A stretch of DNA of 64,000 nt from an uncultured cyanobacterium (GCA_903903925.1 CAIVAU010000037.1:1-64000), one strand, 5' to 3'; shown: positions 18,112 to 27,130, counted from the first letter of the stretch. The notes: generated by a model not told the origin, from the letters alone. Numbers and translations are program-made.

Positions 18112-18257
18112 CCATTGATGATGCTACCAGAGAATTTGTGCGAGGACGAGCAAATTATCTGGGGCAAGGTTGGTTGGTAGCTCAATGGATGTTAAAATAT
18201 CGCATAAGGCTTAATGCATTTATCAAGTCGCTATATGGCTATTTTTGTTACGCTTAG
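18108..18257 (+). pseudogene. N-terminal stub of an HNH endonuclease gene
   Basis: The first 18 residues (MTIDDATREFVRGRANYL) match the start of cyanobacterial HNH proteins, which continue with CEYCH and the HNH core. Here the match ends at once and 31 unrelated residues follow before a stop at 18255-18257. The whole catalytic domain is missing. The start overlaps the previous gene by 4 nt. The end overlaps the next antitoxin gene in another frame. Confidence 0.55.
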
Positions 18258-18489
18258 TCCAGAATTAGAAGCACTACTGCGAGACAAAGCTGCAAGGCTT
18301 GGTCAAAACGTTGATCTTGTTGCATCCCGATTGCTAGCCAATGCCCTAGAGTGGGAAGTACAAGACTCACAAGAGGCGATAAAAGGTATTCAGCAGGGGT
18401 TAGATGATTTTGAGGCAGGTCGATTTCGTTCTTTTGATGAATTTGCTGAAGAACAGCGTCGCAAATATAACCTACCAGCAGATTCATGA
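18235..18489 (+). CDS. Ribbon-helix-helix-type antitoxin (ParD-like)
   Basis: The ATG at 18235 gives an 84-residue protein (MAIFVTLSPELEALLRDKAARLGQNVDLVASRLLANALEW) resembling the short RHH antitoxins that precede ParE-type toxins. The C-terminal part (EAIKGIQQGLDDFEAGRFRSFDEFAEEQRRKYNL) fits a toxin-wrapping tail. An ATG at 18214 is possible but adds seven non-conserved residues. Its stop overlaps the start of the toxin frame (ATGA at 18486-18489), a classic coupled antitoxin-toxin order. Expected role: binds the operator and neutralises the toxin. Confidence 0.8.
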   Translation: MAIFVTLSPELEALLRDKAARLGQNVDLVASRLLANALEWEVQDSQEAIKGIQQGLDDFEAGRFRSFDEFAEEQRRKYNLPADS

Positions 18490-18680
18490 AGTATCGCCTT
18501 GAGATTTCTAGTGTGGCGGAGGCTGAGGTAGATAGTATTTTTTTGCGCTTGTCACAAGTGACATCTGCTATGAAGGTAAGTCAGTGGTATGCAGGATTAT
18601 TAGAAGCAATTGAGTCTTTATTGCAAATGCCGCTGGGTTTTTCTAGGTTTTTTCCGCTTCATTTGACCGGATTCATGTGA
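18486..18680 (+). pseudogene. ParE/RelE-type toxin, truncated at the C-terminus
   Basis: The first 50 or so residues (MKYRLEISSVAEAEVDSIFLRLSQ, then QWYAGLLEAIESLLQMP) match cyanobacterial ParE/RelE toxins of about 95-105 residues. After QMP the family sequence is lost (LGFSRFFPLHLTGFM) and the frame stops at residue 64, so the catalytic or gyrase-binding C-terminal strands are absent. It is coupled by a 4-nt overlap to an apparently intact antitoxin. The antitoxin may persist as a stand-alone regulator. Confidence 0.7.
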
Positions 18681-18729
18681 TATTTGTATTACGTTGCTGG
18701 CAAACAGTGGGTGATAACAATTTGCCAAG

Positions 18730-19551
18730 ATGAACATGGAGGCAACTTTTTCGATTTCTTCATTTTTCACGAACCATTTATCGCAAGGACGTTTCATTTG
18801 TCCGGGAAAAGATTTTTTGCCTTTTGCTTTCAACAAAGCCCTTGCTATAAATACTAAAGCATTGCGACATGAAAATGTAGTAAAACTCCTCGATTATGGT
18901 TACTCGGAAAATATTTTCTTTTTTACAATGGAGTATTGCGAGAGGGGATCTGTTGCTGATTTGATAGTTCAAAAAGGAGGACGGTTATCAGTAGATATTG
19001 CTGTACCAATTATTCTCCAAGTTTTAACTGGGTTAGACTATGCCCATAATGCAGAGATTCCTAACATCAAACTGGGTAGTGGTGGATTTGGTAAAGGTAG
19101 GGGTTTAGTTCACCGTGACTTAAAACCAAGTAATATTTTCTTATCCAATGTGAATGATAAACTCACAGTTAAAATTGGAGATTACGGTTTAGCAAAGGCA
19201 TTTGATTTAGCAGGTTTAAGCGGTCAAACTTTAACTGGTACTCAAGCTGGGACTCCTGTTTTAATGTGTCGCCAGCAACTGCTTGATTACAAGTATGTCA
19301 AGCCAGAGGTTGATGTGTGGGCTGCTGCTGCGTGTCTGTATTTTATGCTTACTGGAAGATACCCACGTAATTTTATTGGTAGTGACTCATTTTTAGCAGT
19401 TTTACAAAATGACCCAGTACCCATTCGCCAGCGTGATGGAAGTATACCCAAACGTCTAGCAGAAGTGATTGATTTAGCCTTGGTGGAAAAGCCAGAAATT
19501 TATTTTCAAAGTGCGAATGAATTTAAACAGGCTTTGTTGAATCTGTTTTAG
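18730..19551 (+). pseudogene. Ser/Thr kinase lacking the N-lobe
   Basis: The 273-residue frame begins with about 35 residues unlike any kinase and joins kinase sequence at NTKALRHENVVKLLDYGYSE, just after the point where the ATP-binding glycine loop, the VAIK lysine and the alpha-C glutamate should be. The C-lobe is complete: HRDLKPSN (Asp130), GDYG in place of DFG (Asp151), GTPVLMCRQQLLD, VDVWAAAACLYFMLTGRYP and a helical end. In the fuller family an FHA or other sensor often precedes the kinase. Without the lysine and glycine loop, catalysis is unlikely. The upstream ParE gene is also cut, so one deletion may have removed the end of one gene and the start of the other. Confidence 0.75.
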
Positions 19552-19639
19552 GGTTGTATTTGAAATTAACCGATCCTTCTGGGAAAACTAGGTTTGTCAG
19601 AACTCTAATAAATTTTGCTACAGGCTTAGAGAGGGTTTT

Positions 19640-20056
19640 ATGGAAACGAACCGCAGAGGCGCAGAGAGAACAGAGTTAGGAAAGGAGATGAGTGAGTTGA
19701 CTGGAGAAGTTATTGGGGCAGCGATTGAGGTGCATCGGGTCCTGGGACCGGGATTTTTGGAGTCAGTTTATCATCAGGCTTTAATGTTGGAATTTCAGAT
19801 GCGAGCAATACCTCATAAGTCTAAACATTCAGTAGCAGTAAACTATAAAGGTTGTCAAGTCGGTGAAGGCGAATTAGACTTTCTTGTTGGTGATACTTTA
19901 ATTGTGGAATTGAAAGCCGTCGAAAAACTTGCTCCCATCCACGAAGCCCAAGTCATCTCCTACCTGAATATGACCGAATATCCCCTTGCCCTCCTCATCA
20001 ACTTCAACGTCCCTCTCCTTAAAGAAGGTATCAGACGTATTATCCTCTCCTCTTAA
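19640..20056 (+). CDS. GxxExxY protein (PD-(D/E)XK nuclease-like)
   Basis: The 138-residue protein carries the name-giving motif GPGFLESVY (about residues 36-44) and a later nuclease-like core (GEGELDFLVGDTLIVELKAVEKL, about 72-94), matching the PDDEXK_3/GxxExxY family of small proteins of undetermined role. The ATG at 19640 adds 16 residues encoded by the dispersed repeat. The ATG at 19688 (MSELTGEVIGAAIEVHR) gives the usual family length of about 122 and may be the true start, though AAAGGAG directly abuts it. The gene stands between inverted copies of the 19-bp repeat, suggesting it travels as a cassette. Confidence 0.9.
   Translation: METNRRGAERTELGKEMSELTGEVIGAAIEVHRVLGPGFLESVYHQALMLEFQMRAIPHKSKHSVAVNYKGCQVGEGELDFLVGDTLIVELKAVEKLAPIHEAQVISYLNMTEYPLALLINFNVPLLKEGIRRIILSS
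19648..19666 (+). repeat. Dispersed 19-bp repeat, left copy framing the GxxExxY gene
   Basis: GAACCGCAGAGGCGCAGAG is the exact reverse complement of 20070-20088. It lies inside the first codons of the GxxExxY frame and supplies the NRRGAE residues. Confidence 0.9.
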
Positions 20057-20069
20057 CTCCCTCTGTGTC

Positions 20070-20088
20070 CTCTGCGCCTCTGCGGTTC
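20070..20088 (-). repeat. Dispersed 19-bp repeat, right copy
   Basis: CTCTGCGCCTCTGCGGTTC, an exact inverted match to 19648-19666, starts 13 bp after the GxxExxY stop and ends 1 bp before the hemW stop codon (20090-20092). Confidence 0.9.
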
Positions 20089-20089
20089 A

Positions 20090-21274
20090 TTACCCCAACT
20101 CCCCAAACAGCTTCGCCAACACCACATTAGAAAACAAAAACCCTTGGGGATCAGTTAGCCGTAACCTTCCTTCCACCACTTCTACCCAACCTTTCTCATA
20201 GTAAGGACTGCAACACTTGTGAATTTCCTCCACCTTCCCTTCCCCAAAATTCTCTGCTAATGCTGCTAAACTTACACCCTCTGCTAAACGCAACCCCAAC
20301 ATCAGGGTGTCTAACAAAATTTCATCAGGTGGTGTGACTTCACAGTCAATCACGCTTCCATTTTGCACCCACTGATAATACTCTTTTGTCTTACGCGGAC
20401 GAGTGAAGCGTTTCCCTTCGATATAACTCGCTGCGCCCATGCCAAAGCCATAATAAGGGCGATTTTGCCAATAAACTCGATTATGCTGACATTGATGCCC
20501 TGGCTGGGCGTAGTTAGAAATTTCATAATGTTCGTAAAGCGCATCTGTTAACGTTTCCTGCGCCAAAAGGTACATTTTTACTGTGGTTTCGTCGGTGGGT
20601 AACGGTTGATCTCCTGGTTTATAGTAACGACCAAAGGCAGTTTTTGGCTCTATAGTTAGATCGTATATGGATATATGGGTGGGGGCGATCGCTATTGCTT
20701 TTTCTAAAGATTCTTGCCACCTATCTAAAGTTTGATGCGGTAATCCTGAAATTAAGTCTAAGCTGAGTTCGGGGAGATCCACTTGATGAATCAAGTCCAC
20801 GGATGCGAGGATATCAGAGACTGAGTGCGATCGCCCACAAACCTGCAATAAATCTTCTTGAAACGCTTGTACGCCCAAACTCACACGATTCACACCTGAA
20901 CGGCAGTAGCCTTGGATATGTGTTAAATCAAATGTACCTGGGTCCATCTCCAGGGAAATTTCTGCCCTAGGAGATATGCCAAATCGGCTGTCAAGTGCTT
21001 CTAATATCCGTTGCAACTGTTCTGAAGACAGAAGTGAGGGAGTCCCACCGCCGAAGAAGATTGTGACTAACGGTTGACCAAAATCTGGCGTTATGTCAAT
21101 TTCTTGACATAAAACTTCAACATATTGGGAGATAGTACCAGATGTTTCACCCCGCAAGCGATCGCCCACAATAGATACAGGAAAATCACAGTAAAAGCAC
21201 CGCCGTCTGCAAAAGGGGATGTGGATATAAGCAGAATTTGGTATATCAGCAACAAAAGTTAAATTGTGATTCAT
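20090..21274 (-). CDS. hemW: HemW-like radical SAM protein
   Basis: The 394-residue protein has the radical-SAM cluster motif CRRRCFYC (Cys22, Cys26, Cys29), the glycine-rich FFGGGTPSLL segment, EMDPGT, GVNRVSLGVQAFQ and a HemN_C-type C-terminal domain. HemW proteins were long annotated as oxygen-independent coproporphyrinogen III oxidase but act in heme trafficking/insertion. True HemN has extra N-terminal residues not seen here, so HemW is favoured. The C-terminal codons end beside the dispersed repeat. The ATG at 21272-21274 directly precedes the FeS motif at a normal distance. Confidence 0.9.
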   Translation of the reverse strand: MNHNLTFVADIPNSAYIHIPFCRRRCFYCDFPVSIVGDRLRGETSGTISQYVEVLCQEIDITPDFGQPLVTIFFGGGTPSLLSSEQLQRILEALDSRFGISPRAEISLEMDPGTFDLTHIQGYCRSGVNRVSLGVQAFQEDLLQVCGRSHSVSDILASVDLIHQVDLPELSLDLISGLPHQTLDRWQESLEKAIAIAPTHISIYDLTIEPKTAFGRYYKPGDQPLPTDETTVKMYLLAQETLTDALYEHYEISNYAQPGHQCQHNRVYWQNRPYYGFGMGAASYIEGKRFTRPRKTKEYYQWVQNGSVIDCEVTPPDEILLDTLMLGLRLAEGVSLAALAENFGEGKVEEIHKCCSPYYEKGWVEVVEGRLRLTDPQGFLFSNVVLAKLFGELG

Positions 21275-21559
21275 GAGGAGTCAGGAGTCAGGAGGTGATT
21301 CAAACCTACCATGCAATTGTTGACCAATAAATCTTCTCCTTCTCCTTTCGGAGACGCCACTGGCGTTTGATTTAACTCTGTGCTTAAACCCCTTTATTCA
21401 TCCGTCAGTCGTGCAGAATTTATGCCCTTATTCTGACTCCTGACTCCTGAGTCCTGACTCCTGACTGAAAAGCTTATAGCATAAAACTCTTTAGTTATAA
21501 TGATTGCAGATGTTGTCATACTAAACTTTTAGAATGACCGTAGTTATTCCTAAATCCAT

Positions 21560-22702
21560 ATGACCGATGAAGTAAAAAATACTTCGCTTTCGCGGTTAAC
21601 ACAGTTGCAGGAAAACAACAAAACTATGCTTGATGCCATTATCATTCTTTCGTTCGTCCTGGCAGCAGCGGGAATAGGGTTCTATAGCACCGAACTCCTA
21701 CCATCTGGGACGCTAGATCGTGTAACAAATGTAGATGCTTTGCGCTTTATTGTTGCGGCTTTTGCCGCCATATTTGGTGGTGCAGTTGGACTGCGTTTCC
21801 AGACAGCATATCGTCGCCTTGAAACTCAAGTTCAGGAATTGCCGCTTGAAGTTATCTTAACGCGTGCCATTGGCTTGGTGATTGGGCTATTAATCGCCAA
21901 CTTGATGCTTGCCCCTTTGTTCTTGCTGCCAATTCCAGCAGATTTTGGCTTTATTAAGCCATTAGTGGCAGTTGTCGGCAGCATCATCTTGTCGTATACT
22001 GGCATGAATTTAGCAGATGCTCACGGACGCGGGTTATTACGGCTCCTTAATCCCAATACCGTGGAAACGTTAGTGGTAGAAGGAACTTTAAAACCTGCTA
22101 ACAGTAAGGTTTTAGACACGAGTTGTATTATCGATGGTCGGATCGAAACACTCCTAGAAACGGGGTTTTTGGAAGGACAAATTATTGTACCACAGTTTGT
22201 CTTGCAAGAATTGCAACAAGTCGCTGATGCCAGCAAAGATCAAAAGCGGGTGCGGGGAAGACGGGGACTAGAGATTCTCAACCGCATCAAAGCAGCCTAC
22301 CCAGATCGGATCTTGATTAACCCAGTTGATTATGACGATATTGCGACAGTAGATGCTAAATTAGTAAAGTTTGCTCAAGAAATTAACGCCACACTCCTCA
22401 CAAATGACTACAACTTATCTAAAGTTGCCAGTGTCCAAAAAGTACCAGTTTTGAATGTTAACGATTTGGTAAACGCAGTTCGTCCTAACTATTTACCAGG
22501 CGACAACATTGACTTGAAGATTCTTAAAGAAGGTAAAGAACCTACTCAGGGGATCGGCTACTTAGACGATGGCACAATGGTTGTCGTTGAAGAAGGAAGG
22601 AGTTATGTCGGAGGCGAACTCCGAGTGGTAGTCACCAGTGCTTTACAGACAGCTGCTGGTCGGATGATTTTTGCCAAACCTCAAGCTTCGGCAATTGCTT
22701 AA
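21560..22702 (+). CDS. PIN/TRAM-domain membrane protein (YacL-like)
   Basis: The 380-residue protein has four predicted membrane helices in the first 155 residues, a PIN ribonuclease domain from about 184 (VLDTSCIIDGRIE, FVLQELQQVAD, ATLLTNDYNLSKVA) and a C-terminal TRAM RNA-binding domain from about 305 (GIGYLDDGTMVVVEEGRSYVGG). The acidic PIN residues (Asp in LDTS, Glu in LQEL, Asp in TNDY) are retained, so it may be an active membrane-anchored nuclease. Its RNA target is unknown. Upstream 21273-21470 is full of GAGTCAG/CTGACTC heptads. Confidence 0.9.
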   Translation: MTDEVKNTSLSRLTQLQENNKTMLDAIIILSFVLAAAGIGFYSTELLPSGTLDRVTNVDALRFIVAAFAAIFGGAVGLRFQTAYRRLETQVQELPLEVILTRAIGLVIGLLIANLMLAPLFLLPIPADFGFIKPLVAVVGSIILSYTGMNLADAHGRGLLRLLNPNTVETLVVEGTLKPANSKVLDTSCIIDGRIETLLETGFLEGQIIVPQFVLQELQQVADASKDQKRVRGRRGLEILNRIKAAYPDRILINPVDYDDIATVDAKLVKFAQEINATLLTNDYNLSKVASVQKVPVLNVNDLVNAVRPNYLPGDNIDLKILKEGKEPTQGIGYLDDGTMVVVEEGRSYVGGELRVVVTSALQTAAGRMIFAKPQASAIA

Positions 22703-22779
22703 GGGAGTTAGGAGTTAGGAGTTAGGAGTGGGAGTGGGGAATGGGGAGAATATTTCAACTAACAACTAACAACTAACAA

Positions 22780-23166
22780 CTAACATTCATAAATCTCCAA
22801 TGGCAGTGAATCTGGGTCTTTAAAGAAGGTAAATCGCTTACCTGTTATTTCATCAAGTCTAATATTTTCTACTTCTACTCCTTGCGATTTTAAATCTAGA
22901 ACAGCTTGATCTATATCATCTACTTTAAAAGCAAGATGTCTTAAACCACAAGCTTCTGGACTATTAACTCTTTGAGGCGGATGAGGGAAAGAAAATAACT
23001 CAATTTGGTCGTTTTTTCCTACACGTAAATCCAATTTATAAGAATTTCTATGAGCCCGGAAAGTTTCTTTAATAACGGAAAAACCTAAAATTTCTACATA
23101 AAATTTTTTTGATCGTTCATAATCTGAACAAATAATTGCCACGTGATGAATTCCACTAGTTTTCAT
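22780..23166 (-). CDS. gloA2: YaeR/GloA2-type VOC metalloprotein
   Basis: The 128-residue protein matches the YaeR-like glyoxalase group (GIHHVAIICSDYERSKKFYVEILGF). All four metal ligands are visible: His8, Glu56, His77 and Glu124. Relatives are annotated as glyoxalase I-like metalloproteins, but the physiological substrate is not established. The gene stands alone between heptad repeats (aactaacaactaac on its 3' side, cactctccacactcc on its 5' side). A second VOC gene is at 1228. Confidence 0.85.
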   Translation of the reverse strand: MKTSGIHHVAIICSDYERSKKFYVEILGFSVIKETFRAHRNSYKLDLRVGKNDQIELFSFPHPPQRVNSPEACGLRHLAFKVDDIDQAVLDLKSQGVEVENIRLDEITGKRFTFFKDPDSLPLEIYEC

Positions 23167-23258
23167 TCATGCGCCCTCACACTCTCCACACTCCCCACAC
23201 TCCCTGCGCCCTTTACCGTTCGGGCGAGAGGCAGGCGAGAAAGCCTGCCCATAACAAG

Positions 23259-24506
23259 CTAAGAATCCTGTAAAATAGTTTTAGAAACAATCCTGGTTTT
23301 CTTGCGATCGCCCTCCGATAGGTCTTCTCCAGCTTGCAGGCGAGTAGCAGAAGTTTGCAACACTGTCGCTGCACTTTTATCTCCCATCTGGAGTGCAGTT
23401 TTTGCAGCGGTTTGCAACATTGTTGCTGCACCAGCGCGATCGCCTTGTTGCAATTTTGCCTCTGCCAACTGTGTTTGCCGATACTTCGCTAATGCTAAAA
23501 TATGTTGCTGGACGTTGGGATCAGTAGATGGTTGGTAAGCACCAACCACGTTTGCTTCAATTGAAAGATTTTCTGAAAGTAAACCTGTCTCGTTTTGCGC
23601 TGGATCATCGTAACGGACTTGCAACTGGGCAATAGTCTGTCTACCTGCTTGTAGATGTCCTATATAAAGGTTTGCCAAAACTACCCGTTCGACATCCTTC
23701 ATCAAATCTCCCAAACGCACTGCGAATCGTCCATCAGCTTCTTGTTGTACTGGCAATTCGATAGTATCTGGCGCTACTTGCGCAATGGGTTTTAGTTCTG
23801 CTAGCCGCACATTTGGTACGAGGGAGAATAGCAAATAAGCATTAGTCAATCCTACCGTTTGCATCCGAATGAAAAGGCGACTAAACTCATCCAACACTTG
23901 ATCTGGTTGTTGAATATAAGATAGTGTCCCACCACCAGCATCTGCAATTGTTTCTAAAACATTCTGGTTCCAATTGTCACCAAATCCTAAAGTGTTTAAA
24001 GTCAAATTGTAACCAGCAGCCAATTGGGCAAATTTTAAACAGCGATTGTTGTCTCCATGTTCATTTTCCCCATCTGTTAATAAAAAGGCTTGAGAAATCG
24101 TTTCTTTTTTTCCCTTTGCCAGTTCCTCAATCCCTAAACGCAGTCCTTCATCTATCGAAGTGCCACCATCAGCAGAAAGGCGGTTAATTTGCTGTTTAAT
24201 CCGTTCGGGATTTTCAATAGTTTGATTAGGTACTAAGACTTTAGCACGGTGATCGAAAACTACAATACTGAGGCGATCGCCAGGATTGAGGCGATCAACA
24301 ATACTGGTTGCTGCTTTTTTGACTGTTTCTAGTGGACGCCCATTCATCGAACCACTATGATCAAGGATTAGGCATAAATTCAGTGGGGCAGCGCGGTCAA
24401 AATTTTCGGCGATCGCAGAAATCGAAATTGCCAGCTGACGCTGGCTGTTAGGTTGATTGGCATCCAATTTGTCATCGTTCAGAGTCGGCTGTAAGCTAAC
24501 CTTCAT
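23259..24506 (-). CDS. von Willebrand factor A-domain protein
   Basis: The 415-residue soluble protein has a VWA domain at about 40-215 with an intact MIDAS: DHSGS (Asp49, Ser51, Ser53), the threonine in DGGTSIDEG, and the aspartate in LLTDGENEHGD. A beta-rich region follows (about 215-330), then an alanine/glutamine-rich helical tail (QQGDRAGAATMLQTAAKTALQMGDKSAATVLQ). No signal peptide is apparent, so it is probably cytoplasmic. VWA proteins assemble complexes through a bound divalent metal; the partner is unknown. The 24507-24786 gap upstream has gggcatcgggcat repeats and their inverted copies. Confidence 0.85.
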   Translation of the reverse strand: MKVSLQPTLNDDKLDANQPNSQRQLAISISAIAENFDRAAPLNLCLILDHSGSMNGRPLETVKKAATSIVDRLNPGDRLSIVVFDHRAKVLVPNQTIENPERIKQQINRLSADGGTSIDEGLRLGIEELAKGKKETISQAFLLTDGENEHGDNNRCLKFAQLAAGYNLTLNTLGFGDNWNQNVLETIADAGGGTLSYIQQPDQVLDEFSRLFIRMQTVGLTNAYLLFSLVPNVRLAELKPIAQVAPDTIELPVQQEADGRFAVRLGDLMKDVERVVLANLYIGHLQAGRQTIAQLQVRYDDPAQNETGLLSENLSIEANVVGAYQPSTDPNVQQHILALAKYRQTQLAEAKLQQGDRAGAATMLQTAAKTALQMGDKSAATVLQTSATRLQAGEDLSEGDRKKTRIVSKTILQDS

Positions 24507-24786
24507 AACCCAAGTTTCCTATTTATAACAATTAATGGGCATCGGGCATGGGGCATCGGGCATTGGTGAAGAACAGTCAAATGTAGAGAAATTTTTAATT
24601 TATGCCCATTGCCCATCGCCCGACGCCCATTGCCCCTCACCTACTTATCTAGAATAACTTAGTAGCCAGACACTGAGGCATGTAAAGCTTCCTCTCCAAA
24701 AAGCGAGAAATCCGCACCTGCAAGAGTGCTACCATCGCGCTAGGATGTATTAGAGTTAACGGCATTCATTTTAGGCGACAGTTGCT

Positions 24787-25449
24787 ATGGACATTTCTCC
24801 TATCAAGGCGGTTCAAGCCCCCTACTATGGTGACAACTTTTACCGTACACCGCCGCCAGATTTACCCTCCTTATTATTGAAGGAGCGAATCGTCTATCTT
24901 GGGATGCCACTGGTGCCTGCTGTGACGGAACTGATTGTTGCTGAACTGTTGTATTTGCAGTCTGATGATCCGGAAAAACCAATAAAGATCTACATCAACT
25001 CTACTGGCACTTCCGGTTACAGTGGCGACCCCATTGGCTTTGAAACTGAAGCATTCGCCATCTATGACACAATGAAATACATTAAACCTGCTATCCATAC
25101 TATTTGTATTGGTTCAGCGATGGGGATGGCAGCAATGCTCTTAAGTGCAGGAACCAAGGGTTGTCGAGCCAGTTTACCAAACTCTTCCATCATCATGCAT
25201 CAACCTAAGAGCTATGCCCAAGGTCAAGCAACAGATATTCAAATTCGGGCTAGGGAAGTTTTGGCAAATAAGGCAACAACACTAGACATTCTAGCTCAAA
25301 ACACAGGTCAACCCAAAGAAAAAATTGAGAAGGATATGGATCGTATCTTCTATATGACCCCCTACCAAGCTAAGGAATATGGTTTAATTGACCGAGTTTT
25401 TGAGAAAGAAGAACTTGCTCACCCCCCATTGCCCGCCGGAGTTCTTTAA
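24787..25449 (+). CDS. clpR: ClpR, non-catalytic Clp protease subunit
   Basis: The 220-residue ClpP homologue has lost catalytic residues. The nucleophile site reads IGSAMGMAAM with glycine (about 113) where ClpP has serine, and the acid site reads DRIFY with isoleucine (about 187) where ClpP has aspartate; the histidine in IMHQP (138) remains. It also has the ClpR-type insertion TGTSGYSGDPIGFETEA (about 73-89). In cyanobacteria ClpR and ClpP3 form a mixed core used with ClpC. clpP3 follows 157 bp downstream on the same strand, so they are probably one operon even though heptads (gaggaatgaggaatg, actcctaactcct) fill the gap. Confidence 0.95.
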   Translation: MDISPIKAVQAPYYGDNFYRTPPPDLPSLLLKERIVYLGMPLVPAVTELIVAELLYLQSDDPEKPIKIYINSTGTSGYSGDPIGFETEAFAIYDTMKYIKPAIHTICIGSAMGMAAMLLSAGTKGCRASLPNSSIIMHQPKSYAQGQATDIQIRAREVLANKATTLDILAQNTGQPKEKIEKDMDRIFYMTPYQAKEYGLIDRVFEKEELAHPPLPAGVL

Positions 25450-25606
25450 CCGAGAGTGAGGAACCAAAAGTGAGGAATGAGGAATGAGGAGTGAGGAATA
25501 AAAAGATAACCCTTATTGATCAAAGTGAGCAGTTAATTCCTAACTCCTAACTCCTAACTCCTAACTCCCCAACCATCCCCAATTATTTCCAAACGGAGTA
25601 GTAAAA

Positions 25607-26200
25607 ATGCCTATAGGTGTTCCTAAAGTTCCCTACCGTATGCCAGGGGAACAGTATACACAGTGGATTGACATCTACAATCGTCTTTACCGGGAACGTG
25701 TTATTTTCCTGGGGCGAGATATTGATGATGAAATTGCTAACCAAATTATCGCCGTCATGCTGTATCTGGATTCGGAAGATCCAGGTAAGGATATCTCTTT
25801 ATACATCAATTCCCCCGGCGGTATGGTCACCTCTGGCTTGGCAATTTATGACACAATTCAACACATTAAATCAGATGTGATTACGATTTGTGTCGGTTTA
25901 GCAGCTTCAATGGGATCATTCCTGCTAGCAGCTGGTACAAAAGGTAAACGATTAGCATTGCCTCACTCACGGATTATGATCCATCAACCTTCTGGTGGTA
26001 CCCGTGGACAAGCAAGCGATATTGAAATTGAAGCTAGGGAAATTATCCGGATTCGTCACCAGCTCAATAATATTTACGCTCAAAACACTGGTCAGCCTTT
26101 GTCAAAAATTGAAAAAGATATGGATCGTGACTTTTTCTTATCTGCTGAGGAAGCCAAAGAATACGGTTTAATTGACCGTGTCATTGAGGAACGACCGTAG
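25607..26200 (+). CDS. clpP: ClpP3-type catalytic Clp protease subunit
   Basis: The 197-residue serine protease subunit has the full triad: Ser101 (GLAASMGSF), His126 (MIHQPSG) and Asp175 (DRDFF). It degrades unfolded substrates delivered by ClpC or ClpX. Its place directly after clpR identifies it as the ClpP3 partner. The ATG at 25607 is preceded by the RBS-like AACGGAGTAG. The gap downstream has three GAGTGTGGG-type repeats. Confidence 0.95.
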   Translation: MPIGVPKVPYRMPGEQYTQWIDIYNRLYRERVIFLGRDIDDEIANQIIAVMLYLDSEDPGKDISLYINSPGGMVTSGLAIYDTIQHIKSDVITICVGLAASMGSFLLAAGTKGKRLALPHSRIMIHQPSGGTRGQASDIEIEAREIIRIRHQLNNIYAQNTGQPLSKIEKDMDRDFFLSAEEAKEYGLIDRVIEERP

Positions 26201-26432
26201 GTAGAGAGTGTGGGGAGTGTGGGGAGTGTGGGGAAGTAAGTGAATAATTGCTTTTTATTACAAAAATATTACTTACTCATGTTTTCCCCACTCCCCACCA
26301 AACTGTAAAGCGTGAACTTTCAATTTAAAATTTAATAGCTATTATTATCAAGCATTCAGCTATAAACACCCTCTGGGTGACTTCCAGTAGGGTAAGCTGA
26401 TAGCTGATATTCGCGCTTCTAATAGATCAAAG

Positions 26433-27032
26433 ATGGATCTCGGAGATTGCTACCGTTTATTGGGTTTAAGGTCAGGAGCAGCTTTTGCCGACATCAAAGC
26501 TTCTTACCGTCGATTGGCACAGCAATATCATCCCGATATTAACCCAGATGATCACAAAGCTAAAGAGAAGTTTATTGCCTTGACTGAGGCATACAGACTG
26601 CTTTTACAGGTGATCCAGCCGGAAGAAATAGCCCAACACTCAACTCACTCACGAGTCTATGGATATGAAAAACCACCAGCAACGAGACAAACACCTGCGG
26701 AAAAACAAACACCAAAGCCGCCTAATTTTTTTGAAATAGAACAGCGGCTGAAGTGGAAGACTTATGAGCAGTTGCAGCGGTTTTTAAAAGAGAGACGATT
26801 TCCACAGGCGATCGCCTTGGTGGAAGCTTTAGCACAACGTTTACCAGAAGATGGGGAAGTGCGTCAATGGCAAGCTATTGCCTATCAAATTTGGGGACGG
26901 GTACTCATTACGGAAAATCAGTTATTGAAAGCCAGAATCTATCTGAAGAAAGCTCTAAAGACAGACCCCCATAACAAGACTCTCTTGTCTGAGGTGCAGC
27001 GGGATTTTCAGCGGCTGGAACAGACTTTTTAA
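26433..27032 (+). CDS. J-domain protein with TPR-like tail
   Basis: The 199-residue protein has an N-terminal J domain (about 4-60) with the HPD motif at His33 (YHPDINPDDHKAKEKF), which stimulates DnaK ATPase. There is no Gly/Phe region or zinc domain, so it is a type III J protein. The rest is a proline-rich linker and TPR-like helices (FPQAIALVEALAQRLPEDGEVRQWQAIAY, ARIYLKKALKTDPHNKTL). It probably targets DnaK to a particular client. A hairpin with arms GATGAGG/CCTCATC (27041-27068) lies just downstream and could end transcription. Confidence 0.9.
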   Translation: MDLGDCYRLLGLRSGAAFADIKASYRRLAQQYHPDINPDDHKAKEKFIALTEAYRLLLQVIQPEEIAQHSTHSRVYGYEKPPATRQTPAEKQTPKPPNFFEIEQRLKWKTYEQLQRFLKERRFPQAIALVEALAQRLPEDGEVRQWQAIAYQIWGRVLITENQLLKARIYLKKALKTDPHNKTLLSEVQRDFQRLEQTF

Positions 27033-27130
27033 GTCTTGAAGATGAGGTGAACGCAAGGCTTCCTCATCTGTTCTTTAGGCATGGGATATGGAGAGTGCGG
27101 CTAAAGTCGCCTTCCCAATACTTCCCCGTC

